A DNA stretch of 64,000 nt from Deltaproteobacteria bacterium (lineage in GTDB: Bacteria; Desulfobacterota; Desulfobulbia; Desulfobulbales; Desulfocapsaceae): the NCBI GenBank assembly GCA_026388715.1, contig JAPLJF010000010.1, positions 124,001 through 188,000 on the forward strand, given 5' to 3'. The translations under genes were made by a program, and so were the position numbers. Under the pieces are notes generated by a model that saw only the letters and a program-made list of their open reading frames with translations, searched no databases and had not been told where the DNA came from. This document shows positions 45,862-54,880 of this stretch, piece after piece; the first letter of the stretch is position 1; the number at the start of each line of letters is the position of its first letter.

Positions 45862-47031
45862 TCAGGCAACAACAATGGCAAACAGCAGTTCTGTCAGGCG
45901 GACCAGGTCTTTCAGGTCAAGGCATTCGTTGGTGGTATGGACCTTGTCCATGCCGGTGGCGATGATGGCGGTGGGCAAACCGAAGCTGTTCAGGATGTTG
46001 GCATCGCTGCCGCCTCCGGCAATCTGAAACTCCAGGTTGCGGCCCAGATTCATGCCGGCCTGTTTGACTCGTGCCAGCACCTGATCGTTCAGTTTAAGGC
46101 GCATGGCCGGGTATTCCAGTTGGACGTTGATTTCCACCGATGGTGCGGGAGCCAGGGCCGGAGTCTCGCCTTCGTCTTGCTTACCTGGCGGGAGCGGCCA
46201 GCATTCGATTACCTGCTGAAATGTCCGTTTGATCTCTTCAGTATACGCAGTCAGTTTCTGCAGGGAGTGGCTTCTGACCTCTCCTTCAATGGTGATGTGG
46301 TCCGGGATGATGTTGGTGGCCACTCCTCCGTGAATGATCCCGAAGTTGGCCGTTGATTCCTCATCAAGGCGCCCCAGACGGAGGTCGGCAATAGCGCTTG
46401 CCGCCATGCACAGGGCGCTGATCCCCTGTTCTGGATGGAGTCCGGCATGGGCGGCAATACCGTGGACCTCGACCTTCAGCTTGTTGGCAGCCGGCGCTCC
46501 GGTTATAACCTGGTCAATGCCCGTTGAGTCGAGGGCGTACCCAAAGCTTGCGGTCATCCTGGCGCGGTCCAGGGCCTTGGCCCCGAGCAGACCTATCTCT
46601 TCGCAGGTGGTGAACAGGAGTTCGATCGGCCCATGATCGATCTTTTTTTCCTTAAGTACCCGGATCAGCTCAATGATGGCGGCAATCCCAGATTTGTCGT
46701 CACTGCCCAGCACGGTGTCGCCCCAGCTGGTGAAGATGTCGCCGTCTCGCCGCACCTCAACCCCATAACCAGGCTCCACGGTGTCCATATGACAGGCAAA
46801 AAAAATCGTTTCCTGATCCGGCCTGTTGCCGGGAATGGAGATGATGAGATTGCCGCAGTCAGAGCCGGTCTGTTCAGCAGAAGTATCCTCCACGATGCTT
46901 GCGGCTCCCAGGTCATGAAAAGTCCTGGTCAGGTAGTCGGATACCTCTCTTTCACTGCGGGATGGGCTGTCAATTTCACAGAGCTGCACAAAGGTGCGTG
47001 CCAGCCGTTCCAGATTAATAGGGATGTTCAT
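45862..47031 (-). CDS. M20-family peptidase, PepT-like
   Basis: 389 residues. The dimetal ligands are in FFACHMDTVEPG (His, Asp), GSDDKSGIAAIIELI and TTCEEIGLLGAKAL (Glu-Glu), with DSTG and a C-terminal AGGGSDANIL. This corresponds to the tripeptidase T/M20B layout with a lid-dimerisation domain between residues about 205 and 315. It probably cleaves small peptides in the cytoplasm. It begins 8 bases after ispDF on the same strand. Confidence 0.88.
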   Translation of the reverse strand: MNIPINLERLARTFVQLCEIDSPSRSEREVSDYLTRTFHDLGAASIVEDTSAEQTGSDCGNLIISIPGNRPDQETIFFACHMDTVEPGYGVEVRRDGDIFTSWGDTVLGSDDKSGIAAIIELIRVLKEKKIDHGPIELLFTTCEEIGLLGAKALDRARMTASFGYALDSTGIDQVITGAPAANKLKVEVHGIAAHAGLHPEQGISALCMAASAIADLRLGRLDEESTANFGIIHGGVATNIIPDHITIEGEVRSHSLQKLTAYTEEIKRTFQQVIECWPLPPGKQDEGETPALAPAPSVEINVQLEYPAMRLKLNDQVLARVKQAGMNLGRNLEFQIAGGGSDANILNSFGLPTAIIATGMDKVHTTNECLDLKDLVRLTELLFAIVVA

Positions 47032-47039
47032 CTGTCCTG

Positions 47040-48236
47040 TTACCTTTCTTGTTTGTCCTGATTGAACAACGGAATCAGCAGAACCACGGCATGGCAGCTG
47101 ATACCTTCTTCTCTGCCGGTAAAGCCCATTTTCTCGGTGGTGGTGGCCTTCAGGTTGATCTGTTCAGCACTTACCTGACAGGCTGTGGCCAGGGTCTGGC
47201 GCATGGTGTCGATATGGGGCGCCAGTTTCGGGGCCTGGCAGATGATAGTGATATCGGCGTTAGAGATGGTAAGACCTTTGCCGGTGGCCAGCTCCATGAC
47301 CTGTTCCAGCAGGGTGATGGAGTAGATATCCTTGAAACGCTGATCCGAGTCCGGGAAATGACGGCCGATATCACCGGCGCCAAGCGCCCCAAGCACGGCA
47401 TCACACAGGGCATGGGTGACTACATCGGCATCGGAGTGGCCGGCGAGACCCAGGTGGTGAGGGACGGTAACTCCAGCCAGGACAAGGTTTCTGCCGGGAA
47501 CAAGACGGTGGGCGTCATAGCCGTGGCCGATACGCATTGTCGGGGTGGAGGGTGTCTGCATCATGATTTTTTCTGCCAGGATCAGATCATCGGGTCGCGT
47601 GATTTTGATGTTGGTCTCGGAGCCTTCAATCAGGGTGACCGCAATCCCTGCCAGTTCCAGCAGGGCGGCCTCATCGGTTACTTCCTTGTCTCCAAACTCC
47701 GCATAGGCCTGCTTGAGCAGCGAGAGTCTGACTGCCTGTGGGGTTTGGGCCTGCCACAGGCCCTGTCGGTCAACGGTTGCCGCGATGGTATGATCCGGGT
47801 TAGACCTTTTCAAGGTGTCTTTGACTGGGATGGCGGCAATGGCCGCGCCATGCTGCCATGCTGCCTTAAGGCATCGTTGGATGAGATTCGATGTGACCAG
47901 TGGTCGTGCTCCATCATGGACGAGGACGATCTCGGTTGCCTCCGGCAGGCATTCCATGCCAGCCAGCACCGAATCCTGCCGTCTTCGGCCGCCGCCGGTG
48001 ATGATGATGGCGGTGCTGGTCAGGTGGTATTCCGTGAGGAGCTGGCGGGTCTCAGCAATAAAGTCCTGGGGGACAACAACGATAATGCGCTTGATAGAGG
48101 CGGAAGCGGCGACAAAGGCCCGGATGGTATGAATCAGGATTGGGGCGCCGGCAAGGTGGAGGTACTGTTTCGGCTGGCCCAGGCCCATTCTGGTTCCGCT
48201 TCCCGCGGCAGGAATAATGACAGCGGCAGATGGCAT
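47040..48236 (-). CDS. ispDF: Bifunctional IspD/IspF enzyme of the MEP isoprenoid pathway
   Basis: 398 residues combining two enzymes. Residues 1-230 are IspD (AVIIPAAGSGTRMG nucleotide loop, LVHDGARPLV), which makes CDP-methylerythritol. Residues 234-398 are IspF (MRIGHGYDAHRLVPG and GHSDADVVTHALCDA metal ligands, DIGRHFPD), which makes the cyclic diphosphate. Such fusions are regular in alpha-, epsilon- and some delta-type proteobacteria. The fused protein misses IspE, which must be elsewhere. Confidence 0.95.
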   Translation of the reverse strand: MPSAAVIIPAAGSGTRMGLGQPKQYLHLAGAPILIHTIRAFVAASASIKRIIVVVPQDFIAETRQLLTEYHLTSTAIIITGGGRRRQDSVLAGMECLPEATEIVLVHDGARPLVTSNLIQRCLKAAWQHGAAIAAIPVKDTLKRSNPDHTIAATVDRQGLWQAQTPQAVRLSLLKQAYAEFGDKEVTDEAALLELAGIAVTLIEGSETNIKITRPDDLILAEKIMMQTPSTPTMRIGHGYDAHRLVPGRNLVLAGVTVPHHLGLAGHSDADVVTHALCDAVLGALGAGDIGRHFPDSDQRFKDIYSITLLEQVMELATGKGLTISNADITIICQAPKLAPHIDTMRQTLATACQVSAEQINLKATTTEKMGFTGREEGISCHAVVLLIPLFNQDKQER

Positions 48237-48257
48237 AAAAGAGGTAAAATAAAAAAA

Positions 48258-48620
48258 ATGAAGCGGGTTATAAGCCGAATTCTGTTCCCCGTAAACGGGG
48301 CCATGATCATTTCACTATGGATGCCGGTTGCCCGGCATCTCTTGCAACCTACCCGGAGACAATGAGCGGGCAGCCCTTAAACGTCTCCCTATTTGGTCTT
48401 GCTCCGAATGGGGTTTGCCGTGCCCTGGAATGTCGCCATCCAGGCGGTGAGCTCTTACCTCGCCGTTTCACCCTTACCCAGCACCTTCCTGGGCGGTTTA
48501 TTTTCTGTGGCACTTTCCCCCGGTCACCCGGCGTTCGCGTTACGAACCATCCTGCCCTGCGGAGTTCGGACTTTCCTCCCCGGCACAAGGCCGGAGCGAT
48601 CATGCACCCGCTTCACCCCA
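48258..48620 (-). ncRNA. rnpB: RNase P RNA, bacterial class A
   Basis: On the minus strand the 5' part carries GAGGAAAGTCC (48578-48568), the universal core of helix P4, and the 3' part returns with AACCCGCTTCA, which pairs with GAAGCGGGT at the 5' end to form P1. The segment GGGTGAAACGGCGAGGTAAG and the AATTCGGCTTAT 3' end are also diagnostic. A T tract (48257-48250) follows. It lies between ispDF and the zinc-ribbon gene. RNase P trims the 5' leaders of tRNAs. Confidence 0.95.
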
Positions 48621-48679
48621 TATCATAGCGTGGGAACAGAAAAGTTGAAAGGAGAAAGTCACTCGGCTGCCGCTATTCT

Positions 48680-49399
48680 CTATTCCTGATTTTCCGGCGC
48701 CTGATAATAGATGATGCGTTGACAGACCGGGCAGTCAAGGTGGCGATCCCCTCGTAGAAGGATGTTATATTGCTGGGGAGGGATACTCATGAAGCAGCCC
48801 TGACAGACACCCCCAAGGACGTTGACCACGGCCAGGCCCTTGCGGCGTTCTCGCAGGATATTGTATTTATTAAGAAGTTTTCCTTCCACTTCACTGGCGT
48901 GTTTTTGCCGTTTGCTGCTTTGTCCTTGTTTGGTTTTGGCAATTGTCTCAATGGTTTCTTTGGTCTTGGCTGTTTCTGCCGTCAGGCTTTTTGCTTCTTC
49001 CTGCAAGAGCTCCTGTTGTCTGGTGATCTGGGCAGTCAGGGATTCCACTTCCTCCATGATGGCGACAATTTTTTCCTCTTTTTCCTTGATGCTCCGTTTG
49101 CCATCTTCGATTTCCTTGAGCAGGGCGGTCTGCTCCCGTCCGGTCTGGACCTGCATCATCTTTGATTGACGGGACTTTACATGGGCCAGGTCCTCGCTCA
49201 TTTCCAGATCCAAGGTGCGGCGTTCTTTTTCGAGAGTGTTGATCTGTTCATGGAGATCGTCAATATCAGACTCCCGTTGGGTGAGCATGGCGCTTTGCTG
49301 GTCAAGGGCGTCCTGTTTCTGTTTTATTTCATTGTCAATGGTGTCAAGGTGCAGGTCAATTTTTTGCAGTGAAATGAGTTGTGAGATGACTTCGTTCAA
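48680..49399 (-). CDS. Coiled-coil protein with C-terminal C4 zinc ribbon
   Basis: 239 residues. Residues 5-175 are a near-continuous coiled coil (heptads rich in Glu, Lys, Gln). The C-terminus has VCQGCFMSIPPQQYNIL and HLDCPVCQRIIYY, giving the four zinc cysteines of the CT398/zf-RING_7 family. In this phylum the gene commonly lies between the Nif3-like gene and rnpB. A nucleic-acid or flagellar role has been proposed for relatives; its role here is unknown. Confidence 0.85.
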   Translation of the reverse strand: MNEVISQLISLQKIDLHLDTIDNEIKQKQDALDQQSAMLTQRESDIDDLHEQINTLEKERRTLDLEMSEDLAHVKSRQSKMMQVQTGREQTALLKEIEDGKRSIKEKEEKIVAIMEEVESLTAQITRQQELLQEEAKSLTAETAKTKETIETIAKTKQGQSSKRQKHASEVEGKLLNKYNILRERRKGLAVVNVLGGVCQGCFMSIPPQQYNILLRGDRHLDCPVCQRIIYYQAPENQE

Positions 49400-49466
49400 G
49401 GTGGCTCTCCTGGGTCGCTTGGTTGGGTGAAATGTTATATGAAATTATTTTGATGGTTGCAGGTTA

Positions 49467-49524
49467 GGGGCCGTTACGAAATAACCATTACATTCCTAAC
49501 CATTTCGTTACGGCTCCTTATGCC
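49467..49524. repeat. Dispersed stem-loop repeat, copy C, overlapping the Nif3-like gene
   Basis: GGCCGTTACGAAATAACC and CATTTCGTTACGGCTCC face each other as the arms of a hairpin; read on the minus strand it starts GGCATAAGGAGCCGTAACG. It encodes the last five residues and the TAA stop of the upstream protein. Confidence 0.75.
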
Positions 49525-50365
49525 GTTCTTGTTGTGTATAGGGTACGGTTATCTTGTTATAATGGCGAAAAGGGTGTTTTTCGGTCTGGGTCAAAAATAT
49601 GTCCAGTGACCAGTTGTTGGTCGCGGCCCATTCTTTAATTTTACCTTGCAGGAAAGGCATAACGGGTTGTTCGGTGCCATAATGGGTGCCGTCGATGACA
49701 CAGAATCCACAATCTTCTGTCCAGCGGGCAGTGCTGTGTTTGATTTCTGCCGAAAGATAGAGGTCTGCGCCTCTGGCTCGTGCTATCTCTGCAAGCTCTG
49801 ATCCGCTACCGCCGCAGAGAGCCATGGTCTTGACCTGTTCCGGGAGTCTGCCGGCTACCTGGATGGTTTTGAGCTGCAAGACCTGGAAGAGTCTGTTCAT
49901 AAAGGCAGGGGCAGACAGCGGGGGATCAAAGATACCCATGCGGCCCATGCCGGTTACACCTGTTTTCCCAATTTCTCCCGGACGAAGCGGAACAAGGGCG
50001 GTGAGACCAAGAGCCAAGGCCAGGGCATCGCTTGTTCCTCCGGCGGCATTGTCAAGATTGGTGTGACAACCGATGATATTGATCTTGTGGGTCAGCGCTT
50101 TTTCAAGAAAGATGCCGTCAGGGGTGTTGGTGATGACCGAGGCCAGGGGATGGAAGATACAGGGGTGGTGGGTGATAATGGTGTTTGCCCCACGGGCAAT
50201 GGCCTCGTCCAGGAGTTGGAGGCCTGGGTCAAGTCCAAGAAGGACTGAGGTGATGTGTGCCTCGGGATTGCCCACAAGCAGTCCCACATTGTCCCATTTC
50301 TCGGCCAGAGAAAAGGGGGCCAGCTGATCAATACAGGCAAGGAGTTGGTAGATTTGCACGTTCAT
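49508..50365 (-). CDS. Nif3-like dinuclear metal centre protein
   Basis: 285 residues. Metal-ligand motifs are KWDNVGLLVG, IITHHPCIFHPL and GCHTNLDNAAGG in the N-terminal half and a later GTHYGTEQPVMPFL. The family (YbgI/NIF3) binds two metals and may act as a GTP cyclohydrolase-like or nucleotide hydrolase, but its role is not settled. The last residues RHKEP and the stop are provided by a dispersed repeat, so the natural C-terminus has probably been altered. Confidence 0.9.
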   Translation of the reverse strand: MNVQIYQLLACIDQLAPFSLAEKWDNVGLLVGNPEAHITSVLLGLDPGLQLLDEAIARGANTIITHHPCIFHPLASVITNTPDGIFLEKALTHKINIIGCHTNLDNAAGGTSDALALALGLTALVPLRPGEIGKTGVTGMGRMGIFDPPLSAPAFMNRLFQVLQLKTIQVAGRLPEQVKTMALCGGSGSELAEIARARGADLYLSAEIKHSTARWTEDCGFCVIDGTHYGTEQPVMPFLQGKIKEWAATNNWSLDIFLTQTEKHPFRHYNKITVPYTQQERHKEP

Positions 50366-50403
50366 ATTGTCTGCCTGTGGACGGAGCTGGTGACTGGCAA
50401 TAA

Positions 50404-50437
50404 AAAAAGGTACATCCCAGCAGGGGTGTACCTTTTT
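50404..50437 (-). terminator. Intrinsic terminator after the tRNA
   Basis: The arms AAAAAGGTACA and TGTACCTTTTT (50404-50414, 50427-50437), with an inner CCC/GGG pair, make a strong hairpin followed on the minus strand by a run of T. It should end the tRNA transcript before the Nif3-like gene. Confidence 0.7.
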
Positions 50438-50577
50438 ATTTCATTTCGTCTGAGCCAGGGATCATCATCCTTGATGGCCAGATTGCGTATGGGAAATGTT
50501 GCCATTCCTGTTTTGTTTGTGAGAGCAGATAATGTATTCAAGGAACCTGGTGGTTGGGTGCAGATTCTGTAGTAATG

Positions 50578-50654
50578 TGGTGGGCGCAGTAGGACTCGAA
50601 CCTACGACCGACCGGTTATGAGCCGGTGGCTCTAGCCAGCTGAGCTATGCGCCC
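50578..50654 (-). tRNA. tRNA with CAU anticodon, probably tRNA-Met (elongator)
   Basis: The cloverleaf is complete: acceptor GGGCGCA, D arm GCTCAGCTGGCTAGAGC, anticodon stem ACCGG-CTCATAA-CCGGT, TPsiC arm GTAGGTTCGAGTCCTAC, and encoded CCA. CAU is shared by elongator Met and the lysidine-modified tRNA-Ile2; the sequence looks like elongator Met, but this is not certain. It is not the initiator, since the first base pair G-C is intact and three G-C pairs do not close the anticodon stem. Confidence 0.9.
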
Positions 50655-50674
50655 TTTCTGACAACAAACCTGTT

Positions 50675-50704
50675 ACTATACGAGCAGGTTGCCTGTATTG
50701 TCAA
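50675..50704 (-). promoter_or_regulatory. Sigma-70 promoter of the tRNA gene
   Basis: -35 TTGACA (50704-50699) and -10 TATAGT (50680-50675) on the minus strand are 18 bases apart. The -10 lies about 20 bases upstream of the mature tRNA 5' end. Confidence 0.7.
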
Positions 50705-50956
50705 CAAAAAAAAGATTTTTTGTAAGGAACAAGTAAAATGTCCGGCATTGACTGAGCCCAGGTTGTTCATTGGCGGGTGCCTGGTGGATAAGTGATGTGT
50801 TTTGCTAAAAGAAAATAGGGTGAATTCGTATTTATATAAATTATGATTAACCCCGTATTGACATGAGGTTTGACCTGTAGTTATATAATTATAAGTTGTT
50901 GAAAGCTCAAAAAATAATCCGCTTTGCTCTTATATCTCTTTGACCCTTGATTGTTC
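50705..50956. other. Intergenic stretch without a visible gene
   Basis: AT-rich sequence between the tRNA promoter and the decayed sensor gene. I see no ribosome site with a plausible frame, no hairpin and no repeat copy. Confidence 0.45.
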
Positions 50957-51620
50957 ATGAGCAAACATACGCCTAAAATACTCTTATTGTAGATGACGAT
51001 CCGGTAATCAGCTCGATGAGGGTTATGATTTTTTGCGATCAATGGGTGGGATGGTCTGGACAAAATCTTTTTCCTGATCCGCGAATTCTTTCGCCCTTAC
51101 GAATTAGTTGCCCTTGTCGCCGCTATACCAGGCTGACTGAGATCAAGAAGCGAATTTCCTTTAATGCGGAGACGGTAGCGTTTCTGAGTAAACCGGCCTC
51201 ATCTTTCGGTCTGGATAACATGGATGGGCAGGGCCTGATTGAGGCCCTGCCCGTACCGGTCTTCTTCAAGAACAGAGAGCGGGTCTTGATCCCGGCCAAG
51301 AACGGGAGGCGATTGTTAGTAAGACCTGCAAGGAGATCAGCATCGGCAGGCAGTTTATTGCCGGTGATCATGAAAGTGAATCTGCTCTTGTCGTGGATGG
51401 TGGTCTTGCCTGCTATGAGCAGATGATTACGGATCGACAGGGCCTATTTGCGGGAGAAGCTGGGGTTGAAAAAGAGGGACAACGTAAACCTCAGTACGAC
51501 CCTTCTCTCCCTGTAAACGAGATCAGGAAATCGAAGGGAATGCAGAGGAGCTTCGGTGGGGATTTTCCTTCTTTGGTGAATAAATGGCGAGGGCAACAAG
51601 AAACGATACAGGAGATGATA
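50957..51620 (+). pseudogene. Decayed receiver-PAS sensor gene
   Basis: ATG 50957 begins SKHTPKIL; a frame slip then gives LIVDDDPVISSMR (bases about 50987-51020), the start of a receiver domain. About 200 bases later GLIEALPVPVFFKNRERV resembles the opening of a PAS domain, again followed by frame changes. The pieces of a histidine kinase core are absent. This looks like a hybrid sensor that lost most of its middle and runs into the surviving receiver domain downstream. Confidence 0.6.
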
Positions 51621-52004
51621 ATGGAACAGATGCGAGGAAATGGCGAGCATGTCCTGATTGTCGAAGATGAGGAATTACTGCGGGATATGGCTACCGAGAT
51701 GCTGATGGCCCTTGGTTATTCGGCAGTGGCGGTGGCAAGCGGCGAGGAGGCGGTTTCTTACCTGACGCAGAATCAGGCCCATCTGGTCATGCTTGACATG
51801 TTGATGCGACCAGGGATAAATGGCCGGGAGACCTACGAGCGAATACTTGCCTTCAGGCCGGGCCAGCGGGCGATTATTGTCAGTGGATTTGCGGATTCCA
51901 GTGAGATCAGCAGGACCTTACAACTGGGCGCCAGCCAACTTGTAAAAAAACCATACACCCTCCGCGATCTTGGGGTGGCTATCAAGACGGCCTTGCTTGA
52001 TTGA
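51621..52004 (+). CDS. Response regulator receiver domain, remnant of a larger sensor
   Basis: From ATG 51621 about 127 residues remain: MEQMRGNGEHVLIVEDEELLRD. The receiver signatures are present: acid pocket VEDEE, the phospho-accepting Asp in LVMLDMLMRPGINGRE, the Thr/Ser position in AIIVSGFAD, and Lys in LVKKPYTLRDL. The frame is open further upstream (to 51393) but there belongs to decayed sensor sequence. It has no output domain and may be a stand-alone receiver or simply the intact end of a dead gene. Confidence 0.65.
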   Translation: MEQMRGNGEHVLIVEDEELLRDMATEMLMALGYSAVAVASGEEAVSYLTQNQAHLVMLDMLMRPGINGRETYERILAFRPGQRAIIVSGFADSSEISRTLQLGASQLVKKPYTLRDLGVAIKTALLD

Positions 52005-52147
52005 GACGGGATCTGATTGATTGGGGATAAGGCGGAAAACCTGCCCGGGTTGTCTGTAAATGAAGGGTACGAAAAAGAAAAAAGGGGGCAGGATGGTGAT
52101 TGATGTAAACGGCTCTGGACTGTCTGGCGCTCGGAACCGGGTGTGCC

Positions 52148-53992
52148 ATGTATAACAACCTTCTGTATTTCCTCATCGCCATTTTTCTTTTCAGTATGGA
52201 TACGGCCCCGGAGGTCCCCCGGCTGCCGGCCTGGGCCTCTGCTTCTTTGTTTGTTCTGAGTCTGATTTGTTATGAACGACTGGCGCAGTTTATTCACAGG
52301 AAAGCAGACAGTCGCAGCTCCGCAGGCTATTTCAGAGCAGAACGGAAGGCCTCGCTCCTGGCTCTTTTCTTCTTTACCCTGGCAATTTATGTCTGTGACC
52401 TCAAGTATTATCTCTCTGTCCTGTCATGGGCGAAGGCGTTGCCTTCTCTGGTGAATGTTGCGGGTTTATGCCTGTTTTTTTTCTATCTTTCGCTCATGTG
52501 GAGGGCAGGCAAATTTCATTATCAGAGAATCTTTGGGCGTACTTACACCACTGCCGGTTTTATCGCCTTAAATATCAAGGTGAATCTGCCCATAGTCCTG
52601 CCTTGGGCCCTGCTCTCTCTCTGTTATGACCTTTTTGCCCTGTTACCCTGGTCCGGCCTGCATGATTTGTTGCTCTCTGCCTGGGGCGATTTCCTGTTTT
52701 TTATCATGTTTCTCTTTTTCGTCCTGCTTGTTTTCCCGCCATTGGTGCGTCGTCTCTGGGGTTGCACCAGGATGCCGGCCGGTGAGCTCAGGGATCAGCT
52801 CATTTCTTTTTGTGCCCGGCAGAAGTTTGCAACCGAGCTGTATCTCTGGCCGCTCTTTGAGGGGCGGGTGCTTACTGCTGGAGTAATGGGCTTTGTGCCT
52901 GGCCTGCGCTATGTCTTGATTACTCCTGGTCTTCTGGAGGCATTGACCCTGGAAGAACTGGAAGCGGTTATGGCCCATGAGATTGGCCATGTCGAAAAAA
53001 AGCACCTCCTGTTCTATCTGATGCTGATTGCCGTATTCAGTCTTGTCGTTGGCTTGGGCACCGAGCCATGGACCTATTTTCTGCTTTCCCAGGACTCCTT
53101 TTATTTCCTGATGCGCTGGAGCGGGCTGTCGCCTGAGGCCATGCTGGTTGTTGGCACCGCCATTCCCTTACTCATGGTCATACTTCTCTATTTTCGGTAT
53201 CTGTTTGGCTATTTTATCAGAAATTTTGAAAGGCAGGCGGACCTTCATGTCTTTCCGGCTCTTGGCAGCAGTCATGCCCTGGTATCGGCATTTGAAAAGA
53301 TCGCTCTGCTGAGCGGGAACATCCGGGATCAACCCAATTGGCATCATTTTGGCATTGGTGAGCGGGTGGCTTTCTTGGAAAAATGTGAACAGGATCCACA
53401 GGAGCGAGGACGGCACCAACGGAAGGTGTGGTTCAGTCTGACAGCGTATCTGCTGGTGCTGGCAGCGGTTGTGCTCCTGCTGCGGCAGATGCCGGTGGAA
53501 GGGCTTGCCCGGCAGTATGAGGAAAAGTATATTGAGGCTGTCCTGTGGCAGAAGGTGCAGCAAGAACCGGATAAGGCCCTGTGGCTCCGACTGGCAGGAG
53601 ACTTGATGCAGCATAAGAAGATGGAGAAAAAGGCCCTTGCTGCCTATGAGAGGGCCCTGGCGTTTGCGCCTGTAAGTCCTGATCTTCTCAATAATCTGGC
53701 CTGGCTGCTATTGACCAGTGAGGATCTGCAACTGCGTGATCCGCAGCGGGCCTTGACATTGGCTCGTTCTGCCGCACTCTCTAAACCGCTGGCGTCTTTT
53801 CTTGATACGCTGGGACTGGCCTATTGGGCCAACGGATTAATTGAAGAGGCGGTAGCGGCGGAGCAGGAAGCGGTTCTTGCCGATCCTGCGGGCCGGGAGT
53901 ATTATCAGCAGCAGGTCGAGCGTTTCCGGCGTCTGAGCTATCAGCAGGAATTGAGACAGAAACAAGAAGATGAGTACCAGCACAGGGAGTAA
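52148..53992 (+). CDS. Membrane M48-family peptidase with TPR C-terminus
   Basis: 614 residues with six to eight N-terminal and central transmembrane spans. The zinc motif AHEIGHVEKKHL is at about residues 277-288, with further ligands in NFERQADLHVF. After the last span (about residue 445) comes a TPR-like region (ALWLRLAGDLMQHKKMEKKALAAYERALAFAP). This is an HtpX/Ste24-like membrane peptidase fused to a protein-binding tail. Substrates are unknown. Four bases separate it from nfo. Confidence 0.88.
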   Translation: MYNNLLYFLIAIFLFSMDTAPEVPRLPAWASASLFVLSLICYERLAQFIHRKADSRSSAGYFRAERKASLLALFFFTLAIYVCDLKYYLSVLSWAKALPSLVNVAGLCLFFFYLSLMWRAGKFHYQRIFGRTYTTAGFIALNIKVNLPIVLPWALLSLCYDLFALLPWSGLHDLLLSAWGDFLFFIMFLFFVLLVFPPLVRRLWGCTRMPAGELRDQLISFCARQKFATELYLWPLFEGRVLTAGVMGFVPGLRYVLITPGLLEALTLEELEAVMAHEIGHVEKKHLLFYLMLIAVFSLVVGLGTEPWTYFLLSQDSFYFLMRWSGLSPEAMLVVGTAIPLLMVILLYFRYLFGYFIRNFERQADLHVFPALGSSHALVSAFEKIALLSGNIRDQPNWHHFGIGERVAFLEKCEQDPQERGRHQRKVWFSLTAYLLVLAAVVLLLRQMPVEGLARQYEEKYIEAVLWQKVQQEPDKALWLRLAGDLMQHKKMEKKALAAYERALAFAPVSPDLLNNLAWLLLTSEDLQLRDPQRALTLARSAALSKPLASFLDTLGLAYWANGLIEEAVAAEQEAVLADPAGREYYQQQVERFRRLSYQQELRQKQEDEYQHRE

Positions 53993-53995
53993 CAG

Positions 53996-54871
53996 ATGCC
54001 ATTTTTAGGGGCCCATGAGTCGGGGGCAGGAGGACTGCACCTTGCCTTTGACCGGCTGCTGCAGGTTGGCGGGGAGGCCCTGCAGCTCTTTACCAGAAAT
54101 CAGCGCCAGTGGAATCCGCACCCGTTAACGGTAGACGAGATTTCCTTGTTTCAGGCCACCTGGCAACAAGCAAGTTATCTGCCAGTCGCCTCGCACGCCT
54201 CGTACCTGATAAATCTGGCCAGCGGCAAGCAGGAACTGATAGATAAATCCATTACGGCCTTGGCCGCTGAGATCCATCGCTGTGAGCAGCTTGGCATTCC
54301 CTTTGTGGTGATCCATCCCGGTTCCCATGGGGGTGCGGGAGTAGATGTGGGGCTTGTCCGTTTTACCAAGGCCCTTGATCTGGCGCTGGAAGAAACAGGG
54401 GCTGGGGTGACGGTGCTGCTGGAGACCACGGCCGGGCAGGGGGCCGGTCTGGGCAGTCGTTTTGAGGAGCTGGCCTTCATCCTTGAGCATTCACGGGTTC
54501 CGCAGAGGCTCGGGGTGTGCGTGGATACCTGCCATATCTTTGCCGCCGGCTACGATATCAGGACCTTATCTGCCTATACCCAGACCATGGAAGAGTTTGA
54601 TCGACTGGTGGGTGTTGGGAGGATCAAATTTTTCCATTTGAATGATTCAAAGCAGAAACTGGCCAGCCGGGTGGACCGGCACGAGCATATCGGGCAGGGG
54701 ACAATTGGGTTGGAAGGATTCAGAAGCCTGGTCAATGATCCCCGTTTTGCCGACCATCCCATGACCCTTGAGACCCCGAAGGGTGATGACCTGCAGGAAG
54801 ATCGGGATAATTTACAGGTATTGCGCAGACTTATTGATAAGCCCGTAGTAGCCTCACATATACAACCATAG
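53996..54871 (+). CDS. nfo: Endonuclease IV (AP endonuclease)
   Basis: 291 residues, a TIM-barrel with the usual nine zinc ligands spread over LGAHESGAGG, FVVIHPGSHGG, TVLLETTAGQG, CVDTCHIFAAGYD, FFHLNDSK and RVDRHEHIGQGTIG. The C-terminal METPKG-type ligand is TLETPKGDD. It cleaves DNA 5' to abasic sites in base-excision repair. It forms a short operon with the M48-TPR gene and probably the ATPase downstream. Confidence 0.95.
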   Translation: MPFLGAHESGAGGLHLAFDRLLQVGGEALQLFTRNQRQWNPHPLTVDEISLFQATWQQASYLPVASHASYLINLASGKQELIDKSITALAAEIHRCEQLGIPFVVIHPGSHGGAGVDVGLVRFTKALDLALEETGAGVTVLLETTAGQGAGLGSRFEELAFILEHSRVPQRLGVCVDTCHIFAAGYDIRTLSAYTQTMEEFDRLVGVGRIKFFHLNDSKQKLASRVDRHEHIGQGTIGLEGFRSLVNDPRFADHPMTLETPKGDDLQEDRDNLQVLRRLIDKPVVASHIQP

Positions 54872-54880
54872 GAAATTTTT

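Noticed and set aside
48349-48689. Open frames inside the rnpB region on both strands
   Set aside because: The region is RNase P RNA; the frames follow from its GC-rich stems.
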